Positions 23,388-33,107 of a stretch of DNA of 54,996 bases are shown in pieces. Under the pieces are notes generated by a model. It ran no database searches. It saw nothing but the letters and a program-made list of their open reading frames with translations, and was not told where the DNA came from. The position numbers were made by a program, and so were the translations under genes. Numbering within the stretch: the first letter of the stretch is position 1; each line of letters starts with the position of its first letter. Origin of the DNA: Vitrella brassicaformis. Lineage: Eukaryota; Sar; Vitrellaceae. The DNA lies in the NCBI GenBank assembly GCA_001179505.1, contig CDMY01000543.1, positions 1 through 54,996 of the forward strand, written 5' to 3'.

Positions 23388-23786
23388 CTTGTAGGCGAGT
23401 CTGACTGGAGCTCGGAAATTTGCAATCGCAGGATCACAGACGACGATGGCACTGCAGAAAGACAAGCTGCACTTCGAGAGCCCCTTGCGAACGCCGTTCT
23501 GTCTTCTGGGCTCCTAGGGTGCTTCACGAAACCGCTGCTGCGATGATGATGATTGCATATCCTCCTCTCTGCTGCATCTGCCCTCTGCGTGCTGCGTGTT
23601 GCGTGTCCGGGTTGCATGTTAGGGTGCCTGTTTCATGTTGGACAGACCGACAGGGGACTTGGCCGTCAGGCCACCTAGGGTGCTCCCTGAAACCGCTGCT
23701 GCTGCGAGCTGAGAAAGATTTCCGCGCGGTTTTCGTCAGATCCCCTTGTCACCTGAGAAGAAGTCGCACTCACTCACCCAACCGCA
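23388..23786. promoter_or_regulatory. Divergent promoter region with two copies of a conserved element
   Basis: A 399-bp region between the BTB-TLDc ATG (minus, 23387) and the EF-hand gene ATG (plus, 23787). It contains a direct pair of similar elements: 23513-23536 (cctagggtgcttcacgaaac plus cgct) and 23674-23699, whose core is tagggtgctccctgaaac. The second copy is repeated exactly, inverted, at 33044-33066 in another divergent promoter. A gcaaattt core (minus orientation) lies about 25-35 bp upstream of the minus-strand ATG. Confidence 0.55.
23674..23696 (+). repeat. 23-bp conserved element, copy 1
   Basis: Core tagggtgctccctgaaac, about 90 bp upstream of the EF-hand gene start. It is identical over 23 bp, in reverse orientation, to 33044-33066. 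A related copy with a few changes is at 23513-23536. Confidence 0.9.
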
Positions 23787-25463
23787 ATGGCGACGAATGC
23801 GCCGACCGGCACGCACACGCCCAATGAGCGGTCGGTGGTCGTATCCGGCAAGAAGATCCCGCCTCCCACACGCACGGACATCTTCACCGACGCCGTACAG
23901 GCCTTGTCTGGCAAAAGCGCTGCTTGCGGGGACAGACTCGTGCAGATCTTACGTGCCTGGGACACCGATGGAAACGGTGAGGACGATGAGGACGATGGCT
24001 GTGTGACGTGACGCAGGGGAATGTGTGTGCTGTATATGCAGGGAAGTTCGATGTGGCTGAGGTCATTCGAGCTGCGCAGCACATCGAGTCTGAGCAGCGG
24101 AAGAGCAAAGGCCTCAGGTGGCTCATCGCTGCCATGTGCGTCATGTACCTCATCACAATCGGTATGCAGCCGCCCATCCACCCACACCTGAGCACGCCAC
24201 AGACACAGCCCAGCCCACACAAGAGTAAAACAAACATCTGCCGTCGATCTGTTCCCATCCCATATGCTCCTCAGTGATCTTCTTTGCGGTTGCGTACGGC
24301 GCCAACGAAGTATCAGAGGACTTCCGTATCGACAAGAACACTGCCGACCTGGGCACCAAGAGAAGGCCCCGCAACACCGTCCTCACCAAGCAGACATTCG
24401 ACGGCGTGGACATGTTCGATTTTCTCACAGAGGACCTGGAAGACCTGGTGAGGAGTGCGTGGGGTGAATGATGGCACACGCTTCAAATGATGGATGCCAC
24501 GCCAGCCCGATCATCCTCTCGGCTGTCTGTCTGTCTGTCTGTCTGTCTCTTGTGGGTGGCTGCATGCAGTACAAGGTGGAGAGCCTGTACCTTAACTACA
24601 CTGCGGGCGAGGGACAAACCGTCGAGAAGTACTTCAGAATATCCGGTGGGTGAGGGGACAGGGGACAGGGCGGAGGGAGGGAGGGAGGGAGGTCGGCATC
24701 TTCTGCATGAGGGTTTTGTGGTGTCACTGTGTGAGTGTGCAGAGATTACCCGGAACAAGGCGACAGACCTTGTGGAGGTGAGTAGAAGCGAACAAAAGGC
24801 GTCCAGCGAATCGAATCCACAATCTGTCTGTCTGTCTGTCTGTCTGTGTATTCCTTCTTCCTTCGAACGAACCCGAAGGTGAAGTTCCTGACGGGATCTA
24901 AGCTGCAAATCATGTCCGAGGGCGCCAACCTGATCCTCGCCGGTGACAATGATACGCAGCCCGTGACCCTCTTCGAGGGGCCTAACTACACCTTCGACAC
25001 CAAACGACTCGTCTGGTAAGCCTTGTCTACCAAAAGACCCATCCATCCATCCACCGGCCGGTCTGTTGTGTGTGTGTGATGCCTGCCTGCCTGCCTGTCA
25101 GGGATGAGGATGGCGACGGTGTGCCTGACGACGAGAGCCGCATCGTGCAGGCCAACGCCACCAACGGCGATGTCAACGGCACCGACGGCAGCCGCAGGCG
25201 GCTGGCACCCACAAGATTCGGCAACCCAGGGAGAGGCAACATCTTCTTCAACAGGTCAGTCAGCTCTCGCCCACCCACCAGTAGCCCTCTTCTCTCCACG
25301 CCGCTTTGCCACACCTTGTGTGTGTGTGTGTGTATGTGCCTTCTTTGTTTGTGTCAGTGGTCGGCTCTACGGTCGTGGCATCAACGATCTGGGGGCGTCG
25401 CGGTTCAACGCATTGGCGGTGCGCGGCCGGTGTCTCGGCACACGGTTTGCCTGTAGAGGCTAG
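23787..25463 (+). CDS. EF-hand single-pass (type II-like) membrane protein
   Basis: Eight exons in phase (23787-23976, 24042-24161, 24275-24447, 24570-24645, 24743-24777, 24879-25015, 25102-25254, 25358-25463; TAG) give 329 residues. A canonical EF-hand loop, DTDGNGKFDVAE, is split by the first intron at about residues 59-70. A single hydrophobic helix follows (LIAAMCVMYLITIVIFFAVA). The C-terminal 200 residues are probably lumenal or extracellular: they contain possible N-glycosylation sites (NYTAG, NYTFD) and a second acidic calcium loop, DEDGDGVPDDE, of the thrombospondin type 3 kind. No signal peptide precedes the helix, suggesting a cytosolic N-terminus with the first EF-hand. I recognise no named family. 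The product may sense calcium on both sides of a membrane (inference). Confidence 0.82.
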
Positions 25464-27080
25464 ATGAACACAGACATACACATACACATAGCTACACACT
25501 GACTGACCGACCAGCAGTGTACTTCTGAGAGGGAGGGAGACAACGGGGTACGCGTTTATATACCTGTATGTATGTATGTATGTATGTGTAAGTGCTCATA
25601 TCCATGTGTGGGCGTGGGCGAGACCGTTGCCCGTCGCTTCTTGATATCTGTCTGTCTCTCTGTCTGTCCGTGTGCACCTCCGCCTATCTCTGCCTGTATC
25701 GTGAGTGTGAAATGTGTGTGCCATGGAAAGGATCCATCCATGTGTTTATTGGGTATAGTAAGGGTGTGTGCGTGGGCGCAAACGCACCAGGCTGGCCACG
25801 AAGGTTTTCTGCTCGCCTGCCCGCCTGCTTTGCGTTGCTTTTGTGTGCAGCCGATATAGAGGCAGCCACACAGACAGACAGACAGACAGACACACAGACA
25901 GACAGACAGACAGACAGAAAGACAGAGCCACCGTCCTCTCTCTACGCTGACGATGACAGTCAGCGGCCTCTCTCTGTTGCCAGCCAGTTAATCGGAATAA
26001 GGAAATTGTCTTCCCTCAGTGGCCTCGATTCCCTTCCGTGGCTGCTTTGCACTTGCGTGTCCTACCTGCGGCGCAAGGTATCCGAGCAGCTTTGCCGCTG
26101 GCTCGGATGAGCTTGGGCCGCAGGCGGGGAACGCTGGTGTAAGGCGGTCTTCAGACGGTGATCGAAGCTCAGGGAGGGAGCGATATGGGCAAGAAACAGT
26201 TAGAGAGTTTGGTTTGGTTGGGATTGGTCGGGGTTGTCTGTGCGGCGGGGCCGTTCACATGATGGCATGCATGGTTGGCACCCAGTGACGTGGTGCAGGC
26301 CTGCATGGAGGCGGGCAGACCGACCAGACAGACAGACAGACAGCCAATACAGTGAGGCCTCTGACGGGTTTAGTGCGGCCACGCCCCATCGACCTCTCGT
26401 GCGTGTCTTTTTGCTTTCTTTCTTTCGATCCGCTTTATGTCGCTCTGCCGAATTGACGTCTGTCTGCCTGCGTGTGGATTGGATGGAGGTGCTGTGCACC
26501 CCGTGTGTGTGTGGTGGCGATCGCTGTAACGTATTGCTCTCTGCCCTTTTTCTGTCTGTGGGTCGGTGGTAGCATAGCGGTGTGTGTGCTGTCGGCTGTC
26601 TGCGAAGACATTCGATGGACGAATGAATGCACTCAATCAGCCTAAACGATGGCATATGTCATATAAATGTCATGTGGCAACGAACGAGTCGCAAACACAC
26701 ACACACACACACACACAGACACAGCGGGCAGGGGAAGGTGAGTCGTGAGTGGCGAGTGGTGAGTGTGGTGGGTGCGTTGGCACAGAGGGCCCTTATGTAA
26801 TTTGATACACACAATGAAGCACACGCAAGGCAGCTCCGATGGATGGATGAGTCATGCCGACCCGACGCGTCACAAACCTACAACCATCCGCACACACACA
26901 GACACGCACAGCATAGCACAGCACACGGTGCGGTGCACAGGCAGGGGGGGCAACAAGGAGGGGTATATGTACACGCCACCCTCCCACCTCACACAGCCCG
27001 GCCCGGCCCGCAACACACACACACACACACACACCGACCGTGAAGATGCACGCAGTCACCCCATCTGTCTGTCTGTCTGT
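25464..27080. repeat. 1.6-kb convergent spacer rich in tetranucleotide repeats
   Basis: No gene found on either strand. Contents: (TATG)n near 25566-25586, short TCTG runs near 25648-25668, a long CAGA tract at about 25871-25925, a shorter CAGA run at 26327-26343, and an (AC)n tract at about 26695-26717 with others near 27010-27033. The TCTG and CAGA tracts are reverse complements, so the region could fold back on itself. It separates two convergent genes and is the longest gene-free stretch in the window. Confidence 0.65.
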
Positions 27081-29684
27081 CTACTGCTGCATGGTGTCAT
27101 TCTCTCCGCCACCATTATCCTGCTGCTCGCCCTCCTCCTCCCCCTGCCCCGCCCCCTCTCCCGCCCCCTCGTGCAGTGTGTCCATGTCGATGTCCTCATC
27201 GCTAACGAACGACTCGTCCATCTCGCCGCTGGCGTGGCCGGGACGGTAAAGGAAGAACACACCGTCGCGCGTGAACTGACCTGACACACACACACACACA
27301 CGCACAGATGGATGGACGGATGGATGGATGGCGGTGGCTGACCGTCCTGTACCTACCGGTGTTGCAGAATAGGGTGCCCTCGTACGTTGTCTGGAAGGGC
27401 GACGTCATGTCACCCAACAACACCTGCTCACATAACACGTCATGGTATGGGTGCAGTTGTTTCTTCCCACTGCCTGGCTCACCGACCGACCCACCAACCC
27501 ACTTACTGTGTGCGGCATTGGGTAGAGCGCGAGTGTGTAGTCAAAGTCCCAGACAACCGAGCGCACCTTCAAAGGCACCGGACACACGTGGCCGCTGTCA
27601 GCCAAGGTGCGCACCACCTGACCAGTATCACCATGCACAGCACACGAATCAGATGAGGTCGGTCGGGTTAGGTCGGGTGGTTCTTCCCTCCCCATATATC
27701 CGAGTGACTGACCTCCATGTGTCTGTCCTTGTCCTTGGCGCCGGGGTCGAGGTTGGCGAAGAGAGCGAAGCGGTGCAGCAGGCGGTGCAGGTTCTGGCGA
27801 AACACCACGATCTCGCGGTGGAAATGACGCACCCTGCAGGGCACACACACAGACACGCACACACACACAGAGGGTGGGTGGATCGATGTGATGTGCCCCT
27901 CTCTCTCCGACCTGACTGACCTGCAGGGGTTGGTGGCCATCTCGACGCTGTCAGGGAAATGCACTGCACAGACAGACAAACAGACACGGGGTGACCATGC
28001 CATCGATGGCATGGCCACACAGATCAGATCCCATCACACTCAACACGAACACTTGGTGTGTCTGTCTGTCTGTCTGTGTGTCGCTTACTTCTGAGGTAGT
28101 CGGTGAGGTACTCTGCCAAAGGCGGCCGGGGCAGCACATCGCAGCCCGGATCGCTGGGGCCAGGCACGATGATCCATCTCGTATCTGATTGATGCACACA
28201 CACACACACATACACACACAGACATGTGGCGGTTGGTGAGAGTCTGTGTGTGTGTGTGTGTCGTGCTCACTCACTCTCGGTGAGTTGTGGGAAGGCCTGC
28301 ATGAGTTCTCGCAGCTTCTCGAAGCCGCCACGATACGCTCGCACACACGCGGCCGTCTGTGTGGACACACACACACACACACATAGGGAAGATGCGTGTG
28401 TGTGTGTGGAAATGCTGACTCTGAAGAATGGTTGAGAGGAGAAGTTGCCCATGAGGATGAAGCCAGTGGGAATACCGCCACTAATCACGAAACCTGACAC
28501 GCTCACACACACACACGCAACACACACGTGTGATGCCTCCCTCGAGGCCGCAAGCCACCTACCCACCCCGCTCCACCTTTGCACAAGTTGTGGAGTCTGC
28601 AGAATGTCTCCTCTCTGTCCAGATGGACCTCGCTGCACACCACAAATATCCCCCGCATGTGCGCCGGGCACCGGGCGTCCAACTCACGCATCAACTCCTG
28701 GACGAACGATTGATTGGTCCAACCAACCAACCAACCAACACACACACACACATTCACAGACGCGATACACGAGCATTTCAGCTGCTCTCTTCGCTTCGCA
28801 CCCTGTCCGCTTTGGACACTTTTGCGCCGAACAGGTTGGGCTCGCGTGGACAGTTGGCACAGCTCTCTGCGTCGCATGCACACACACATACAAACAATAC
28901 ATGAGGCCGAGATGGCGTAGTGTGGTGTGGTGTGGTGTGCGTCTTACCAGCCGGCGGGAGTGAGAGGGCACCCACATGCAGCACCTGGACGTTGGTTGAC
29001 ACGATCGTGTGTGGTGTTGATTGTGGGTGGCTGAGTGAGTCCCATGCACGCGCCCCCCCCCCCCCCCCNNNNNNNNNNNNNNNNNNNNNNNNNNNNNNNN
29101 NNNNNNNNNNNNNNNNNNNNNNNNNNNNNNNNNNNNNNNNNNNNNNNNNNNNNNNNNNNNNNNNNNNNNNNNNNNNNNNNNNNNNNNNNNNNNNNNNNNN
29201 NNNNNNNNNNNNNNNNNNNNNNNNNNNNNNNNNNNNNNNNNNNNNNNNNNNNNNNNNNNNNNNNNNNNNNNNNNNNNNNNNNNNNNNNNNNNNNNNNNNN
29301 NNNNNNNNNNNNNNNNNNNNNNNNNNNNNNNNNNNNNNNNNNNNNNNNNNNNNNNNNNNNNNNNNNNNCCCCCCCCCCCCCCCCCTCAGCCCACCCACTA
29401 CACTCACCCCGTTGTGGACTTCTCCTTCGGCCAGCACGAAGCTCTCCTCCATGATGTAGCCACCGATGCTGTGCGCCTGCGCACCACACACACGTTCACA
29501 CACACGTCGTGGTGGATGGATGGATCTGGGCAGCTCGCTGTACCGTACCCTGTCTAGGTTGAGTGGAATGTTTCTGTGCGGGTCTTCAAGGAAGAAGCGG
29601 TCCTCCTCCAGACGAGTCAGAAAGCCATACGTCAACTTCCTGCCTGACGAACGAAACACAACACAACACAAGACACCACACACA

Positions 29685-29722
<38 letters not shown>

Positions 29723-30725
29723 TAAGGGCACACACAGCCCGCACGAAGGTCCCCCTTCTCAATTACCTGGGTTGCCCAGAAGTCCCTCTACTGGTGTGAG
29801 GACGAGCGACGGGTCTGCGCCGGACGCGCGGAGCAGCCCCCGCCTCTCCACCTCCATTGCGTCGCGGAACCGCTCGTCCCGTCCTAGCCGCTGCACATAG
29901 CATTCAAAGCAGCTCAGAGGAGTGTGTGTGTGCAGGTGTGCCTGTGTCTGTGTCTGTTGGCCTGACTGACGTATTTGATGAGGTTATATCTGTCCCGGAA
30001 GAGCTGGTTGCGATTGTCGGCGGCCGAACACAACGAGGGAGGCCGACGAGCCGGCACGAACGTCTGACAAACACACACACACACACACACACACAATGAT
30101 ATGAGCCAGCCAATTAGCTCCTCTCATGTGTCAGTCACCCTTGTGCCGCTGTCGAATTGGTGTTTGACTACATCTCTGTAGAGGTTGATGACGGCAAGGC
30201 AGTCCTTGGGCAGGTGGGCCGTCAGCTCGCGGAAGCTCCCGACGTCACTCGACCCCACACACTGCTGCAAAATCTCCCGCGCCACCGCCTCATCGATGGT
30301 CGAACTCTGCAGCCGACGCCGCTGCACATACGCCTGACATCCACACACACACACACACACACAGAGAGAGAGAGGTCCATGGACACAATCCCGCCATCCA
30401 CTTATTATATCATTTTTCTGACCTGCAGTTTCTCGATGAATCTCTGCAGCATCTGCTCCCTCTCCTCGTCAGTGGCGGCTCTCACCGCCGCGCAGATCTG
30501 ATTGGCCGCCTGCGGCCGCAACTGAAACCCCAGCTGCCCAATGGCCCGACATATGTCACGCTGCAGCTTCTGACGCCGCTCACGCTCATCCCTGCCCTCA
30601 CCGTCACCATCGCCATCAGCCGCTCGCTGGGACTGCTGCTGCTGCTGCTGGGGCGGTGGAGGGGCTTGTGAGCTCTGGTCGTTGAAGACGTCATCCAAGT
30701 CGGCGAAGGGGTCGTCCTCGTCCAT
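27081..30725 (-). CDS. POLE2: DNA polymerase epsilon subunit B (DPB2/POLE2)
   Basis: The non-catalytic B subunit of replicative DNA polymerase epsilon, which links the polymerase to the CMG helicase in the nucleus. Seventeen exons: 30725-30423, 30333-30139, 30063-29971, 29890-29767, 29643-29549, 29476-29408, 28984-28948, 28866-28802, 28697-28577, 28493-28420, 28356-28275, 28184-28089, 27963-27921, 27833-27713, 27617-27507, 27423-27357, 27280-27081 (TAG). They sum to 631 residues. Family landmarks: FRDRYNLIKYRL, LTPVEGLLGN, FFLEDPHRNIPLNL, SFVLAEGEVHNG, GFILMGNFSS, RWIIVPGPSDPGCDVLPRPP, REIVVFRQNLHRL and a C-terminal VPLKVRSVVWDFDYTLALYP. The N-terminus has an acidic start (MDEDDPFADLDD) and a poly-Gln run. 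An acidic tail (EDIDMDTLHEG) follows the last conserved block. The 300-N gap lies in the intron between exons 6 and 7, so the coding sequence is complete. Confidence 0.95.
29069..29368. other. Assembly gap (300 N) inside a POLE2 intron
   Basis: Exactly 300 N, flanked on both sides by C runs (16 C at 29053-29068 and 17 C at 29369-29385). Exons 29476-29408 and 28984-28948 on either side join in phase (HNG to VLHVG), so the gap is intronic. The round length suggests a placeholder rather than a measured size. Confidence 0.95.
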
Positions 30726-30750
30726 GGCTGTGGGTGGATGGGTGTGTCGG

Positions 30751-31109
30751 TCAGCGCTGCTGGTTGCTGTTGGTGTTGCTCTTGAGCCTCTCCTCCCACA
30801 CCTTCCTGCTATCCTGGAGCTCCTTCTCAAGCGCAGCCTGCGCCTTCTGCTGCTGGGAGATGGAAATACACAAAAACACCACGGCAAATGAGCAAAATTT
30901 GGCCATTCCAACGGACTGATGGGCCATGCATGCCTCTCCTGCGTGCCAGAATGCGCCTATCCCATCCTCACCTCAATGTCGCACATCTTCTCTATGAGCT
31001 GCTCTACGGTCAGATCTCGCACCTCATGGCCATCGTCTTCGAGTTTCTTCACCAGTTGCCGGATCCTCTCGCTGAAGTGGCTCTGCGATGGCGCAGAGGG
31101 ACGCGGCAT
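30751..31109 (-). CDS. Small coiled-coil protein, 79 residues
   Basis: Two exons in phase (31109-30972, 30852-30751; TGA). The protein begins MPRPSAPSQSHFSERIRQLV and is almost all charged helix (VKKLEDDGHEVRDLTVEQLI, then QQKAQAALEKELQDSRKVWE). No family recognised; the size and composition suit a small complex subunit. The stop codon is only 25 bp upstream of the POLE2 ATG on the same strand, and the short interval ends in CACAG just before CCATGG, which looks like a 3' splice site. The two may share a transcript, or an upstream exon may be spliced to POLE2. The start is supported by a 14-bp AT-rich element 18 bp upstream that recurs at the GPAT gene. Confidence 0.6.
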
Positions 31110-31381
31110 CCTGCCGAACAGATTCGAAATTTGCGAGCTTAGAAGATATCGAACTCATTGCAGCCACGTCCCTCCCGAGGCCACAGCGGCCTTCCAGGCC
31201 CTCAAAGCCGAGCACGACAAGACCCTCTCGTTCATCTCCGGCACTCTGGGGCTGCCCGGCTGCACAGAGAGACCACAGATAGCGATGTGTAGGTATCCAC
31301 TGGGTCCATCCAAGTCAGTGAGACCTGCTGCCTGCCTCCCTGCCTCCCTGCCTCCCTGCCTCCCTGCCTCCCTGCTGTCGT

Positions 31382-31412
<31 letters not shown>

Positions 31413-32172
31413 GGGGGCGGGGAGGGGGAGGACTGGTACATGTGTCGACAGTAGTTGTAGCGATTGTCTGTGACCATCGAGCGACCGCATGCTCGCACAT
31501 TTTGTTTTCATTAAGTGATCCATTGATGTTGGGGCGTCTCCTTGTCAGTATCTCCGTCCCGTCCCGTCCCTCCCATCATGTGCCATCCCATGTGTGTACC
31601 CGCCAGATGGACTTGTCCCCCCTTCCCCTCCCCTCCCCACCCCCACCCCCTCCCACATGCAATCGATCTCAGTCGAAAATCACTCACTCAAATCGTCACT
31701 TTCTCCTTCTCATCATCTCCTCACACTAACTAATGTACACGGAGTAGCATGCCAGTCACACAGATCATTTCAGAGCTCGGTGAGGCTCGGGTGAACGTGC
31801 ACTCTACTACAAATAACGAACGACTGACACAACACACACCGACGGGTGCTGAGAGTGCCGCCCACACACCCCAGACAAACCACCCACCGACCAGTCAGTC
31901 CACGACACGAATATGTCATGAAAAACATGATGTGCATTGAAGAAACATGAGAGGGGGGGAGGGGTGGGGGACATTCATCAAACTACTCGCCCAACCAACA
32001 ACAGCCAGACACACACACAGGGAGCCATAAGACGAACCACAGGCAAGCAGAGACGAGCTACTTATATTGATGGAACGTGCACAGCAGATCAGATCAGATC
32101 AGTTGGACCTCAGACGTCATGTGGCTAGTCTCGCTCCGCTTCCTGACTGACATCGACAGGCTACACAACACA
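31110..32172. repeat. Intergenic region with homopolymer and simple repeats
   Basis: No firm gene. A short plus-strand open stretch at about 31160-31290 (PEATAAFQALKAEHDKTLSF) looks coding-like but has no clear start or partner exon and may be a relic. The rest holds (CCTGC CTC)n at 31321-31375, a run of 24 G at about 31394-31417 followed by further G-rich sequence, and CA-rich simple DNA up to 32140. The G run resembles the tract at the assembly gap in POLE2. Confidence 0.5.
31127..31140 (-). promoter_or_regulatory. AAGCTCGCAAATTT element upstream of the 79-residue gene
   Basis: On the minus strand the sequence aagctcgcaaattt ends 18 bp before the ATG at 31109. The same 14-mer is found at 39433-39446, 25 bp before the GPAT ATG. 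A related gcaaattt core lies upstream of the BTB-TLDc start. It is probably a core promoter or start-site element (inference from position). Confidence 0.5.
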
Positions 32173-32699
32173 CTAATAGCAGGTGCAGGTACAGGGGTGG
32201 TAGAGGGTGTGACGACCCTCGTGGTGGTGATGGTCACATGAACAGTCACAGCCCATCGCCCAGAAGGTTTTTTTGCCCCCGTGTCCGTAATGACACATGC
32301 ACGGACAGTTGTAGGTGCGCATGCCACCGTGGGTGCCATATCCCGGCAACCCCCCATCGCACCAACAATCACAGTCCTCTTCATGGGCGTGGTAGTTACT
32401 GGGTGGCGGGGGGACGTGGTGTTCGTCGGGGCCTAGAGCCCTCAGGTCAGGATTGTCGTCACCCACCTGCACGCACACACAATGACACAAGGGAGACAAC
32501 AGGGGAGAGACAGGTTGACACACACATGCATATGCGCAGACACAGAGCAGCAGCTCAGGCAGGTGGTCATCCATTTCATTACCTTCGACGGATCAGTGAC
32601 GGCTGTGGCCTCTTGAGGACTCAGCTTGCGCAGGGGTGTCGGGTCGCACACAGCACCGGCCACCAGGAGGGCACCAACAAGGCACAGAAGCACCTTCAT
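32173..32699 (-). CDS. Secreted Cys/His-rich protein with four CxCxC motifs
   Basis: Two exons in phase (32699-32583, 32466-32173; TAG) give 136 residues. A clear signal peptide (MKVLLCLVGALLVAGAVC) is followed by a polar spacer. The last 65 residues carry four evenly spaced CxCxC units: CDCWC, CPCMC, CDCSC and CTCTC. They are separated by 18-23 residue linkers rich in Gly, His, Tyr and Trp, including a HHHH run. The spacing suggests an internal repeat. I know no family with this pattern. By composition it could bind metal ions or form disulfide-linked repeats outside the cell or in an endomembrane compartment. It is divergent from the DUS1 gene, with a 408-bp shared upstream region. Confidence 0.8.
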
Positions 32700-33107
32700 C
32701 GCGGGAGAACAAGACGGAGTTCGGAAGGGGTTGACACACAGATGCAGCACTGCGGTAATGTCGACAGATGGTTGACGATTCAAGCAGCCAAGGGGTCTGA
32801 GTCTCGAGGGGAAGTAGCTGGGTCAGAGTTAAAGCACAAGTGTAGCGCTGCAGATGCCTACAGATGATTCAGGAGATGAGATGATGTAAGGAGGATCCAG
32901 GATGGAGGGAGGGATAGCTGCGCTATCTCCAGAAGACAGCTCTCCCTATCCAGCCGCTCTCGGCACATTCCAATTCGCATTCCGGGAACACTCCAAAACC
33001 GCACCCGTCCTCTGTGGTGGACTAGGGTCGAGGGCGTATAACCGCGGTTTCAGGGAGCACCCTAGGCGGCCTGGCGGGTGGAGAGAGAGGTTTGGTTGAA
33101 ACGGACT
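32700..33107. promoter_or_regulatory. Divergent promoter region with conserved 23-bp element
   Basis: Lies between the CxCxC gene ATG (minus, 32699) and the DUS1 ATG (plus, 33108). It contains an exact inverted copy (33044-33066) of the element at 23674-23696, placed 42 bp upstream of the DUS1 start. A tandem-like aGATGaGATGATG stretch lies near 32875-32886. Confidence 0.55.
33044..33066 (-). repeat. 23-bp conserved element, copy 2
   Basis: Reverse complement of 23674-23696 over all 23 bp; minus-strand core tagggtgctccctgaaac. It sits immediately upstream of the DUS1 coding start. Confidence 0.9.

Noticed and set aside
29035-29490. Open frames running through the N gap
   Set aside because: They are artefacts of translating N. 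The flanking POLE2 exons join in phase without them.
30780-30891. Plus-strand frame antisense to the 79-residue gene
   Set aside because: The minus-strand reading gives a consistent charged helix with splice sites. The plus strand gives only Leu/Ser shadow sequence.
31316-31375. Regular short repeats as a CRISPR-like array
   Set aside because: Units of about 8 bp without spacers; these are ordinary microsatellites in a eukaryotic genome.
31381-31430. G-rich tract as a functional G-quadruplex or telomere remnant
   Set aside because: It is a simple homopolymer next to a GT repeat without telomere-type units. Quadruplex formation is possible but nothing ties it to a function.
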